The notes under the pieces are model-generated. The model saw nothing but the letters and a program-made list of their open reading frames with translations. It made no database searches and was not told where the DNA came from. This document shows, piece by piece, positions 1 to 6,931 of a stretch of DNA of 19,541 nucleotides. Position numbers and translations under genes: made by a program. Source of the DNA: an uncultured Collinsella sp. Lineage in GTDB: Bacteria > Actinomycetota > Coriobacteriia > Coriobacteriales > Coriobacteriaceae. Every line of letters starts with the position of its first letter. The first letter of the stretch is position 1. Where the stretch lies: contig URWC01000017.1 of NCBI GenBank assembly GCA_900551555.1, positions 1 to 19,541 of the forward strand, read 5' to 3'.

Positions 1-1760
1 ATCAGGAGGGTCTGATCCACTTCCACGATTCCGACTACTTTGCCCAGCACATGCATAACTGCGACCTGGTGAACCTGGAGGATATGCTCCAGAACGGCAC
101 CGTTATCTCGGGTACGTTGATCGAAAAGCCGCACAGCTTCTCGACGGCCTGCAATATCGCGACGCAGATCATCGCCCAGGTTGCATCCTCCCAGTATGGC
201 GGTCAGTCTATCTCGCTGACCCATCTTGCCCCGTTCGTCGAGGTGAGCCGTCAGAAGATTCGCGGCGAGGTTGCCCGCGAGCTCGAGGAACTCGGCGTTT
301 CCGCATCCCCCGAGAAGGTTCGCGAGGTCGTTGAGGACCGTCTGCGCGATGAGATCCGTCGTGGCGTCCAGACGATCCAGTATCAGGTCGTGACCCTTAT
401 GACCACCAACGGCCAGGCGCCGTTCGTGACGGTCTTTATGTATCTCAACGAGGCCCGTTCGGCCCAGGAGAAGCACGACCTTGCCATGATCGTGGAGGAG
501 ACGCTGCGCCAGCGCTATGAGGGCGTCAAGAACGAGGCCGGCGTGTGGATCACCCCGGCGTTCCCCAAGCTTATCTACGTGCTCGAGGATGATAACGTTT
601 ATGAGGATTCCCCGTACTTCTATCTGACCCAGCTGGCTGCCAAGTGCACCGCCAAGCGCATGGTGCCCGACTATATCTCCGAGAAAAAGATGCGCGAGCT
701 CAAGCTGTCGAAGGGTGAGACCGCGGGCAATGGCGATTGCTATACCTGCATGGGCTGCCGCAGCTTCCTGACGCCCGATCGCTCGGGCAACGGCTTTAAC
801 AATGTTGCCAACGCGCTGAACTATGACCCCAGCAAGCCCAAGTACTACGGTCGCTTTAACCAGGGCGTTGTGACTATCAACCTGCCCGATGTCGCACTGA
901 GCTCGCATCAGGACATGGACAAGTTCTGGAAGATCTTCGACGAGCGCCTTGAGCTGTGCCACCGTGCCCTGCTGTGCCGTCATGAGCGCCTGATGGGTAC
1001 GCTTTCTGACGCCGCGCCGATTCTTTGGCAATATGGCGCCCTGGCGCGCCTGAAGAAGGGCGAGACGATCGACAAGCTGCTCGTGGGCGGTTATTCCACC
1101 ATCAGCCTGGGCTATGCCGGCCTGTATGAGTGCGTCAAGTACATGACGGGCCACAGCCACACCGAGAAGGAGGGCACGCCCTTTGCCATGGCCGTCATGC
1201 AGCGCATGAACGACAAGTGCGCGGAGTGGAAGGCCGAAAGCGATATTGACTTCTCGCTGTACGGTACCCCGCTTGAGTCGACGACCTACAAGTTCGCCAA
1301 GTGCCTGCAGCGTCGTTTTGGCATCATCCCGGGCGTGACGGACAAGGGCTACATCACCAACAGCTACCACGTCCACGTGTCCGAGGAGATCGACGCATTC
1401 GACAAGCTCAAGTTTGAGGGCATGTTCCAGCAGCTTTCGCCGGGCGGTGCCATCTCCTACGTCGAGGTTCCCAACATGCAGGACAACCTCAAGGCTGTCA
1501 TCCGCGTGATGCAGTACATCTACGACAACATCATGTACGCCGAGCTCAACACCAAGAGCGACTACTGCCAGGTGTGCGGCTACGACGGTGAGATCAAGAT
1601 TGTCGAGGACGATGGCAAGCTGGTGTGGGAGTGCCCCAACTGCGGCAACCGCGACCAGGAGAAGATGAATGTCGCTCGTCGTACGTGCGGCTACATCGGT
1701 ACCCAGTTCTGGAACCAGGGTCGAACCGAGGAGATCCGCGACCGCGTGCTGCATCTCTAA
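1..1760 (+). CDS. nrdD: Anaerobic ribonucleoside-triphosphate reductase, large subunit (5'-truncated)
   Basis: Reduces ribonucleoside triphosphates to deoxyribonucleotides without oxygen, using a glycyl radical installed by NrdG. The gene enters from outside the window: the frame is open from position 3 (reading EGLIHFHDSDYF) and about 585 residues are present, so only the N-terminal part (the ATP-cone region in this family) is missing. The C-terminal zinc site is visible as CQVC (codons at 1566 and 1575) and CPNC (1632 and 1641). The glycyl-radical loop reads RRTCGYIG, with the radical glycine codon at 1689. It ends with TAA at 1758-1760. The ATG at position 51 is internal, not the start. 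Its activase nrdG lies 429 nt downstream on the same strand, an unusually large gap filled with palindromic DNA. The family call is secure. Confidence 0.97.
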   Translation, partial: QEGLIHFHDSDYFAQHMHNCDLVNLEDMLQNGTVISGTLIEKPHSFSTACNIATQIIAQVASSQYGGQSISLTHLAPFVEVSRQKIRGEVARELEELGVSASPEKVREVVEDRLRDEIRRGVQTIQYQVVTLMTTNGQAPFVTVFMYLNEARSAQEKHDLAMIVEETLRQRYEGVKNEAGVWITPAFPKLIYVLEDDNVYEDSPYFYLTQLAAKCTAKRMVPDYISEKKMRELKLSKGETAGNGDCYTCMGCRSFLTPDRSGNGFNNVANALNYDPSKPKYYGRFNQGVVTINLPDVALSSHQDMDKFWKIFDERLELCHRALLCRHERLMGTLSDAAPILWQYGALARLKKGETIDKLLVGGYSTISLGYAGLYECVKYMTGHSHTEKEGTPFAMAVMQRMNDKCAEWKAESDIDFSLYGTPLESTTYKFAKCLQRRFGIIPGVTDKGYITNSYHVHVSEEIDAFDKLKFEGMFQQLSPGGAISYVEVPNMQDNLKAVIRVMQYIYDNIMYAELNTKSDYCQVCGYDGEIKIVEDDGKLVWECPNCGNRDQEKMNVARRTCGYIGTQFWNQGRTEEIRDRVLHL

Positions 1761-1771
1761 TAACCATCCCA

Positions 1772-1908
1772 GGCTGCCCCGTAGCGAGGCCCCGGACCTT
1801 TACTCGCTATTTCGGACAGTCCTGGCTCACGACGGAGGCGCCACTGGCGCCTCCTGTTCGTGCGGAACTCATATCGAGCAAAGGTCCGGGGCCTCGCTAC
1901 GGGCAGCC
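1772..1908. repeat. 137-bp imperfect palindrome between nrdD and nrdG
   Basis: The outer arms 1772-1801 and 1880-1908 are reverse complements over 29 bp with one extra C in the left arm. The match continues inward (1802-1810 against 1871-1879) with two mismatches. The centre is a 9-bp perfect stem, 1834-1842 against 1846-1854, with a 3-nt loop. The whole element can fold into one long hairpin or a cruciform. It starts 11 nt after the nrdD stop, so the RNA hairpin could end or stabilise the nrdD transcript, but there is no U-tract. Short open frames on both strands here give similar peptides, which is expected of a palindrome and does not indicate genes. It could be a dispersed palindromic or MITE-like repeat. 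Confidence 0.75.
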
Positions 1909-2085
1909 AAGTTGATGTAGCTGAGATGCGGCATGCGGTCTGCTCACTCCTCGAAGTTCTTAGCGGAAATGAGTTGACTTGCAACAACGCTTTGCTTGCG
2001 AAGTCGGTTGAGCTGCAACTCAGTATTAATTAGACCTCGAACCCTATACTCGATGTTCGCTTTGTTCACCGAGTATCGCTCGCGA

Positions 2086-2175
2086 GGGGTCTGGAGTATA
2101 TCGTCCCGCCCGCAGTTCTGCAGCGAGCGCAGCGAGCGAAGCTGTTTGAGGACGGGATGATATACTCCAGACCCC
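2086..2175 (+). repeat. Large stem-loop immediately upstream of the nrdG ribosome binding site
   Basis: Arms 2086-2100 and 2161-2175 are perfect 15-bp reverse complements. The pairing extends to 2101-2108 with 2153-2160 through one G-U pair, giving a 23-bp stem. The loop contains a direct GCGAGCG duplication (about 2123-2139). The stem ends 2 nt before the AGAAAGG ribosome binding site at 2177-2183, so it could affect nrdG translation or mark the end of an inserted palindromic repeat. Confidence 0.65.
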
Positions 2176-2189
2176 CAGAAAGGTTACCT

Positions 2190-2771
2190 ATGAACTACGC
2201 GAACATTAAGTATTTCGACATTGCTGATGGGGAAGGCGTTCGTACTTCTCTGTTTGTGAGCGGGTGCCGTCGTGGGTGCAAGAATTGCTTTAACTCTGTC
2301 GCGTGGGACTTTGCTGCGGGCGAGCCGTTCGATCGCGCCGTCGAGGATAAGATTATCGAGAGTCTCGATCATCCCTTTATCGATGGCCTGACGATTCTGG
2401 GTGGCGAGCCTATGGAGCCCGAGAATCAGGCGGGGCTTGTTGACTTTATCGAGCGCGTGCGTGCGGCCTATCCTGCTGGGTCGGGCAAGACCATTTGGTG
2501 CTTTACCGGTGACGTGCTCGAGGAGCTTATGCTGGGTGGCCGTCATCATACCGAGGTGACGGACCGTATCCTGGCCTGCCTCGACATGTTGGTGGACGGC
2601 CCGTTCGTTCAGGATCTGTACGATATCTCGTTGCGCTTTAGGGGCTCGAGCAATCAGCGCGTGATCGACATGAACGCCACGCGCACTCGTGCTGCACGTG
2701 AGGGCGTTGCGCTTTGCGATGCTGTGGAGCTTTGGCGGGACGATCCGGTCTATTCGACCCATACTATGTAG
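2190..2771 (+). CDS. nrdG: Anaerobic ribonucleotide reductase activating protein (radical SAM)
   Basis: A cytosolic radical SAM enzyme that uses a 4Fe-4S cluster and S-adenosylmethionine to create the glycyl radical in NrdD. The 193-residue product is the usual NrdG length. The cluster motif CRRGCKNC gives C26, C30 and C33 in the CX3CX2C spacing. The SAM-binding GGEP motif follows in LTILGGEPMEP. I chose the ATG at 2190 because it has AGAAAGG 6 nt upstream and gives the family N-terminus MNYANIKYFDIADGEG. An upstream in-frame ATG at 2157 would translate part of the preceding hairpin and has no ribosome binding site. It pairs functionally with nrdD upstream. Confidence 0.95.
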   Translation: MNYANIKYFDIADGEGVRTSLFVSGCRRGCKNCFNSVAWDFAAGEPFDRAVEDKIIESLDHPFIDGLTILGGEPMEPENQAGLVDFIERVRAAYPAGSGKTIWCFTGDVLEELMLGGRHHTEVTDRILACLDMLVDGPFVQDLYDISLRFRGSSNQRVIDMNATRTRAAREGVALCDAVELWRDDPVYSTHTM

Positions 2772-2794
2772 CTGGCAGAGGTTGCGTGCCGGCG

Positions 2795-2803
2795 TGGTAC
2801 CAT
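2795..2803 (+). promoter_or_regulatory. Possible extended -10 promoter for the folE cluster
   Basis: TGG followed by TACCAT (-10 at 2798-2803) fits an extended -10 element 36 nt before the folE start, in the 67-nt gap after nrdG. No good -35 hexamer stands 16-18 nt upstream, so this is a weak call. Confidence 0.3.
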
Positions 2804-2838
2804 AGCGCGAACGCGAAATCGAAAAAAGTGAGGCCCAG

Positions 2839-3396
2839 ATGGTCGATCAGGAAAAAGTCGAGACTGCCATTAAGCTGCTGCTTGAAGGTATAGGCGAGGA
2901 CCCAACTCGTGAGGGCCTGCTGGAGACTCCGGCACGCGTCGCCCGTATGTATGGCGAGATTGCCGGCGGTATGGACCAGAGTGCCGAGGAGCACCTGTCC
3001 AAAACTTTTGCCGTCGCTTCGAACGATTTGGTTATCGAGCGCGACATTACGTTCTACTCGCTGTGCGAGCATCATCTGCTGCCGTTTTATGGTAAGGCTG
3101 CGATCGGCTATATCCCTAACGGTCGCGTGGCAGGTCTGTCTAAGCTTGCCCGCACGGTTGAGGTCTATGCCCGTCGTCTGCAGCTGCAGGAGCAGCTGTG
3201 TGCGCAGGTTGCCGATGCCCTCATGGAATATCTTGCTCCCCAAGGGGCGATTGTGCTGATGGAAGCCGAGCACATGTGCATGACCATGCGCGGCGTGCAA
3301 AAGCCCGGCACCAAGACCGTGACGCTCGCTCGTCGCGGCGTCTTTGAGACCGATCCCGCGCTCGAGGAGCGGTTCTTTAGGATGCTGGGCCGTTAG
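2839..3396 (+). CDS. folE: GTP cyclohydrolase I
   Basis: Converts GTP to 7,8-dihydroneopterin triphosphate, the first step of tetrahydrofolate synthesis. The 185-residue protein is a typical short bacterial FolE. Zinc ligands are visible as C76 and H79 in LCEHH and C147 in HMCMTMRG. Their spacing (3 and 71 residues) equals that of C110, H113 and C181 of the E. coli enzyme. The stretch GLSKLARTVEVYARRLQLQE is the conserved family core. The ATG at 2839 is preceded by GTGAGG about 6 nt upstream. The stop is one base before the start of the HD-domain gene, so the two are almost certainly co-transcribed and probably translationally coupled. Confidence 0.96.
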   Translation: MVDQEKVETAIKLLLEGIGEDPTREGLLETPARVARMYGEIAGGMDQSAEEHLSKTFAVASNDLVIERDITFYSLCEHHLLPFYGKAAIGYIPNGRVAGLSKLARTVEVYARRLQLQEQLCAQVADALMEYLAPQGAIVLMEAEHMCMTMRGVQKPGTKTVTLARRGVFETDPALEERFFRMLGR

Positions 3397-3397
3397 C

Positions 3398-3979
3398 ATG
3401 AGGGTCGTCAACGACTTTACATCGAAGACCGATGAGGGGACGTCGCGTCGCGGTTTTATGGCTTCGGGCCTGGCGCCTTTTGGCGTCATGCCTCGTATCG
3501 ATTACATCTGTGCCAATGGCCTGTTCCGGCGGCACCTGGGCAACATTGCACAGTTGGAATCGGGGCGCATCTTTTGCCGCCACGGTATTGACCATCTGCT
3601 GGATGTCGCGCGCATTATGTGGATTAAGAATCTCGAGGAACAGCTCGAATTTGACCGCGAGGTCATCTACGCCACGGCACTTCTTCACGATATCGGCAAA
3701 GATGAACAGTATGAATCGGGTATATCCCATGATGTTGCAAGCGAACGCGTCGCTGATGCGATTCTCGGCGGCATGCCCGATGACGTGGCGTTTGAGCCGG
3801 CCGATGCCGCAGCCATTAAGACGGCCATTCTGGGCCATCGAAAGCTGCGCGTGAACAGCCAACCGCTTGAGCGTCTGCTCTATGCAGCCGACAAAGCGTC
3901 GCGCTCCTGCTTTGCATGCCCCGCGCGCAATGCTTGCAACTGGAGCGATGATAAAAAGAACCTGTCGATTCGCGTGTAG
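3398..3979 (+). CDS. HD-domain hydrolase of the folate cluster
   Basis: A predicted metal-dependent phosphohydrolase of 193 residues. HD-fold ligands are visible: H62 and H66 in CRHGIDH, the HD pair H97-D98 in LLHDIGKD, and D165 in YAADKAS. A cysteine cluster CFACPARNAC (C171, C174, C180) followed by NWSDDKKN closes the protein. From memory, Clostridia carry similar HD proteins beside folE, folP and folB, with the same Cys-rich end. The substrate is unknown; the position between folE and folB makes a pterin phosphate plausible. The start at 3398 sits one base after the folE stop, with AGGATG upstream. Family members seem to begin near the internal ATG at 3488 (MPRIDYI), so the true start may be there. 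Confidence 0.82.
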   Translation: MRVVNDFTSKTDEGTSRRGFMASGLAPFGVMPRIDYICANGLFRRHLGNIAQLESGRIFCRHGIDHLLDVARIMWIKNLEEQLEFDREVIYATALLHDIGKDEQYESGISHDVASERVADAILGGMPDDVAFEPADAAAIKTAILGHRKLRVNSQPLERLLYAADKASRSCFACPARNACNWSDDKKNLSIRV

Positions 3980-4022
3980 TTAGTTTACGCGGTCGGGGTT
4001 CTAAACGAAGGAGACGATCGCG

Positions 4023-4508
4023 ATGAGCAACAAGAAACTGCCCGAGAATGCAACCAAGACTGAAGGCGCCGAGCTCGCCCGCCGTGGAAGGGGCGAAATA
4101 TCCACCGCAACGGCGGTGCCCCACGTGAACTATGACGATCTGCGCCATGCCGACCGCATCACCGTTGAAGGTCTTGAGGTTTTTGCTAACCACGGCGTGT
4201 ATCCCGAAGAGAACGCGCTGGGCCAGAAATTCATCGTGTCCTTGGTACTCTATGCTGACCTGCGTGCAGCGGGAGAGCACGATAACTTGGACGCCTCGAT
4301 TGACTACGGCTCGGTGTGCCACGATGTCGATGGCTATCTGCGCGAGCATACGTTTAAGCTCATCGAGGCGGCAGCTGAAGGTACGGCCCAGATGCTGCTG
4401 CGCCGTTATCCCTCGCTGCTTGGTGTGCGCATCAAGCTCGATAAGCCGTGGGCGCCTGTTGGCCTGCCCTTGGCAAGCTGTGGCGTCGAGATCGAGCGTG
4501 TGCGCTAA
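4023..4508 (+). CDS. folB: Dihydroneopterin aldolase
   Basis: Converts 7,8-dihydroneopterin to 6-hydroxymethyl-7,8-dihydropterin in folate synthesis. The family core begins at about residue 44. It shows FANHGVYPEE (with a candidate substrate-binding Glu near residue 62), GQKF, DNLDASIDYG, FKLIEAAAE and the catalytic-lysine segment KLDKPWAPV (K141). The 161-residue length is about 40 more than usual because of a polar N-terminal extension of unknown role. The ATG at 4023 has a strong GAAGGAG at 4007-4013, so the extension appears to be truly translated. folP and folK are not in this window. The stop is only 6 nt from the end of the convergent metalloprotease gene, with no visible terminator between them. 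Confidence 0.9.
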   Translation: MSNKKLPENATKTEGAELARRGRGEISTATAVPHVNYDDLRHADRITVEGLEVFANHGVYPEENALGQKFIVSLVLYADLRAAGEHDNLDASIDYGSVCHDVDGYLREHTFKLIEAAAEGTAQMLLRRYPSLLGVRIKLDKPWAPVGLPLASCGVEIERVR

Positions 4509-4514
4509 CCGGTT

Positions 4515-5291
4515 CTAATACGTCTCTATGGGTGGCTGCTTGAGCCGCTGCGACAGAGCCCTGTTGTTGGGGCAGTACGTGTCGAGCAGGGCGTGGAACC
4601 GTTGGTTGTGGCTTGGCTCGAGCAAGTGGACGAGCTCGTGGGCGACAACCATGTCGAGACATTCGACGGGGTAGGCGGCAAGTTCTCGTGCGATGCGAAT
4701 GGCGCCGGTTTTGGGCGTGCACGAGCCCCAGCGCGTTTTCATGCTGCGTACGGAAGCGCGGGAAACGGCGACACCCATTGCGATTTCGTATGCGTGCACA
4801 ATATCGTGCAGCGCCGATGTGACCTCGGACGTATAGAGCTGGTCGATATGGGCTTGGATCTCACTGGGCGTTAAGCCGTCGAGGGTCGCATGCCACTTGG
4901 CCTGTGGACGTTCGTCTGGCTTGTCGGTACCCATAAAACTTGCGAAGGTGGCCTGTTTGGGTCGCGGTGCGGGTGATGCAAAGTTGTGGTCGAGTGCGTC
5001 CTGTACCGTGATGGGCTTGCCCCAAAGTGCAATGATCGAGTGGGGGCTGGGCGGCTCTCGCACCGTCGCCTGACGTTGCTCGCGCCGGGCAAGTCGGCTG
5101 ATAATCCAGGCGCTGTTGCGCTTCACAAACGCTTCGATACGCTCGTGGCTGGCGCCGAGCGGTGCACTGGCGTGGACCTCGCCGCTCGATGTGACGCGCA
5201 GGTTGAAGTTTTTGACGCGCTTTTTGGTAACGACGACGGGGATGGGCGTCCCATCCGGTCGGGGTACGGAAATCGTAAATTGCTGCGTCAA
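4515..5291 (-). CDS. YgjP-type (DUF45/M48-like) zinc metalloprotease
   Basis: A predicted cytosolic metallopeptidase of the YgjP/WLM-like group with unknown substrate. The signature RSMKTRWGSC (residues 182-191) precedes the zinc site HELVH (H218, E219, H222), with the likely third ligand H228 in PSHNQRF. Near the N-terminus is the family pattern VKNFNLRV. I chose a TTG start at 5291 because GAAGGA stands 6 nt upstream on the minus strand and the product MTQQFTISVPRPDG is 258 residues. The longer reading from an ATG at 5354 would translate through the perfect 16-bp hairpin 5314-5349 and has no ribosome binding site. There is a low-complexity linker around residues 71-135. The gene converges on folB. 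Confidence 0.85.
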   Translation of the reverse strand: MTQQFTISVPRPDGTPIPVVVTKKRVKNFNLRVTSSGEVHASAPLGASHERIEAFVKRNSAWIISRLARREQRQATVREPPSPHSIIALWGKPITVQDALDHNFASPAPRPKQATFASFMGTDKPDERPQAKWHATLDGLTPSEIQAHIDQLYTSEVTSALHDIVHAYEIAMGVAVSRASVRSMKTRWGSCTPKTGAIRIARELAAYPVECLDMVVAHELVHLLEPSHNQRFHALLDTYCPNNRALSQRLKQPPIETY

Positions 5292-5313
5292 AAGCGGTCC
5301 TTCAGATTGGGGA

Positions 5314-5349
5314 CGGGCCGGCATGCCGACCGTTCGGCATGCCGGCCCG
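5314..5349 (-). terminator. Perfect 16-bp hairpin between dipeptidase and metalloprotease genes
   Basis: Arms 5314-5329 and 5334-5349 are perfect reverse complements with a 4-nt loop. The hairpin follows the dipeptidase stop by 16 nt on the minus strand and ends 22 nt before the TTG start of the next gene. It has terminator geometry but no U-tract, so it may instead be an RNA-stability or attenuation element. Its presence supports the shorter TTG start of the downstream gene. Confidence 0.6.
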
Positions 5350-5365
5350 CTCAAGGGATGTGAAA

Positions 5366-6379
5366 TTAATAACGTTCAAAGAAGGCAAGCGCGTTGTCGC
5401 TGCAGAGCTTTTGCATCACGGTCTTGCCAAAGTGCTTGGAGAGCATGTTCTGGAACTCGGGCATCATGCTGGCATCGGAGAGGAAAGCGGGCACAGTGGC
5501 GCCGTCCCAGTCGCCGCCGAGCGCGATGACGTCCTCGCCGCCCAGGTCGAGCCAGTGCTCGATATGTGCCGCTAGCTGGTCGAAGGTGACGTCTGCGGCG
5601 GTCTTGTCGGTTACGTCGTTGGATAGGAACTCGCTGCAGTAGTTGAGGCCGACGATGCCGCCCATGTCGCGAATGGTGCGGAACTGGTCGTCGGTAAGGT
5701 TGCGTTTGACGCCGCAAACCGCACGGGAGTTGGAGTGGCTGGCGACGAAGGGGCGCGTGGCGTGGGCGACAACCTCGTCAAAGCACTCATCGTTGAGGTG
5801 GGAGACGTCGAGTACCATGCCGGCGTGCTCCATCTGCGTAAGTACCTCGATGCCGGCGGCGGTGAGGCCGGCGTGGGTATCGTGCCCGCTCGCGAGCGGT
5901 CCCTGCGCGTTCCAGCTGAGTGATGACATGAGTACGCCCAGGCTCTTGAGTACCTCGATCAGCGCGGGGTCCTCGGCAAAGAACGTGGCGTTTTCGATGG
6001 TGTGGATGCAGGCGACCTTGCCGTCTTTGAGCGCAGGGCGAATGTCAGCGGCGCTGCGTACGTTGACCATGCGGTCGTGGTTGAGCATTGCCTGGCCGCT
6101 CATGTGCGCCATGATTTGCGCCTGGAAGCGCGCGGCGTGGGCGGTGGGAATCTCGTCGGGGACAAACGTGGCGAAGCACTGTGCCCACGGCGTGTTGCCG
6201 ATCTTTGCGAGCGAGATGGCGCAGGCGTTGCCCTCGATGAGGTCGAAATCTTGCGGATGCGTTTCGTCGCCGGGGAAATAACCGTCGGTGCCGGCGGTAA
6301 AGCGCAGGTCGAGATCGAGCGTTGCCCAGCCGATGCGGTCGGCGGTGTCGCAGTGTAGATCAAATACGGGATATGCCAT
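5366..6379 (-). CDS. Membrane dipeptidase, peptidase family M19
   Basis: A zinc dipeptidase of the renal (membrane) dipeptidase family, 337 residues. The binuclear zinc ligands can be read off: H9 and D11 in DLHCDT, the bridging E129 in IHTIENA, H194 in LDVSHLN, H215 in ASHSNSR, and the acidic D290 in GGDWDG. No signal peptide or membrane segment is visible, so the enzyme is probably cytosolic and cleaves dipeptides taken up by the cell. The ATG at 6379 is preceded by CCGGAGGAACC on the minus strand, which fixes the start. An upstream in-frame ATG at 6409 has no ribosome binding site. The gene is divergent from the SlyD-like gene, with 120 nt between them. Confidence 0.94.
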   Translation of the reverse strand: MAYPVFDLHCDTADRIGWATLDLDLRFTAGTDGYFPGDETHPQDFDLIEGNACAISLAKIGNTPWAQCFATFVPDEIPTAHAARFQAQIMAHMSGQAMLNHDRMVNVRSAADIRPALKDGKVACIHTIENATFFAEDPALIEVLKSLGVLMSSLSWNAQGPLASGHDTHAGLTAAGIEVLTQMEHAGMVLDVSHLNDECFDEVVAHATRPFVASHSNSRAVCGVKRNLTDDQFRTIRDMGGIVGLNYCSEFLSNDVTDKTAADVTFDQLAAHIEHWLDLGGEDVIALGGDWDGATVPAFLSDASMMPEFQNMLSKHFGKTVMQKLCSDNALAFFERY

Positions 6380-6435
6380 GGTTCCTCCGGTTGCAGCGTT
6401 TCTTTGCAAACTGTCATTGAATTGTATGACTAGGG

Positions 6436-6441
6436 TATAGT
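6436..6441 (+). promoter_or_regulatory. Candidate -10 box for the slyD-ureE-like operon
   Basis: TATAGT stands 59 nt before the SlyD-like start in the 120-nt divergent region. Upstream TGTCAT is only a poor -35 match at 18 nt spacing. Support is limited to the -10 hexamer and its location. Confidence 0.35.
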
Positions 6442-6499
6442 TAGCGCCATATGTTCATGGCGGCCCGCGTTGTGCGCCGCCCTTATCACGGAGGTTACC

Positions 6500-6928
6500 A
6501 TGTCCAACCAGGGCAAGAAGGTCAAGACCCATTATCGCGGCACGCTCGACGACGGCACGCAGTTCGATAGCTCCTACGATCGTGGCGAGCCGCTGGAGTT
6601 CACCTGCGGTGCCGGTCAGATGATCAAGGGCTTCGACGCCGCTGTCGTCGACATGCAGGTGGGCGAGAAGAAGACCGTGCACATTCCTGCTGCCGATGCC
6701 TACGGCGAGCACAATCCCGAGATGGTTCTGACCTTCCCGGCCGAACAGGTTCCCAACATCGAGCAGATTGAGAAGGGCATGAAGCTCTTCTTGTCCACGC
6801 CGAGCGGTATGCCCGTCCCCGCCGTGGTCATCGATGTAACGCCCGAGGCCGTGACGCTCGACGCCAACCACGAGCTGGCCGGTAAGGACCTCAACTTTGA
6901 TATCGAGCTCGTCGAGGTCGAGGGTTAG
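6500..6928 (+). CDS. FKBP-type peptidyl-prolyl isomerase, SlyD-like
   Basis: Catalyses cis-trans isomerisation of prolyl bonds and, in the SlyD group, acts as a chaperone. The 142 residues show a split FKBP domain: the N-terminal part KKVKTHYRGTLDDGTQFDSS and GQMIKGFDAAVVDMQVGE, then an insert-in-flap chaperone domain at about residues 70-120 (HNPEMVLTF), then the SlyD closing signature DANHELAGKDLNFDIELV. The His- and Cys-rich metal-binding tail of E. coli SlyD is absent. The ATG at 6500 has ACGGAGG upstream. It is followed after 3 nt by an orphan UreE-like gene. SlyD proteins work with nickel chaperones in other bacteria, so the pair suggests nickel handling, which is an inference. Confidence 0.92.
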   Translation: MSNQGKKVKTHYRGTLDDGTQFDSSYDRGEPLEFTCGAGQMIKGFDAAVVDMQVGEKKTVHIPAADAYGEHNPEMVLTFPAEQVPNIEQIEKGMKLFLSTPSGMPVPAVVIDVTPEAVTLDANHELAGKDLNFDIELVEVEG

Positions 6929-6931
6929 AGT

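Larger units (their letters stand above)
1761..2189. other. 429-nt non-coding stretch with stacked inverted repeats
   Basis: No convincing gene is present. From left to right it holds the long palindrome 1772-1908; a 7-bp inverted repeat, 1970-1976 (TGAGTTG) with 2016-2022 (CAACTCA); a small hairpin, 2046-2052 (ATACTCG) with 2070-2076 (CGAGTAT); and a large hairpin with arms 2086-2108 and 2153-2175 that ends directly before the nrdG ribosome binding site. I did not find a clear sigma-70-type promoter or an NrdR-like box. A promoter for nrdG is not excluded. Confidence 0.6.

Noticed and set aside
1625..1987. Three overlapping small open frames around the palindrome, with similar peptides on both strands
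   Set aside because: The likeness of the peptides follows from the inverted repeat. None has a good ribosome binding site, and two overlap the certain nrdD end.
2086..2175. A known riboswitch upstream of nrdG
   Set aside because: Apart from the simple long stem, no conserved core such as a cobalamin box is visible.
1761..2189. CRISPR array or transposon in the repeat-rich nrdD-nrdG gap
   Set aside because: The repeats are inverted and of different sequence, not regularly spaced direct repeats, and no transposase or cas gene is present.
2184..3489. Long minus-strand open frames opposite nrdG and folE
   Set aside because: They are shadows of recognised plus-strand enzymes in high-GC DNA, and their translations match no family.
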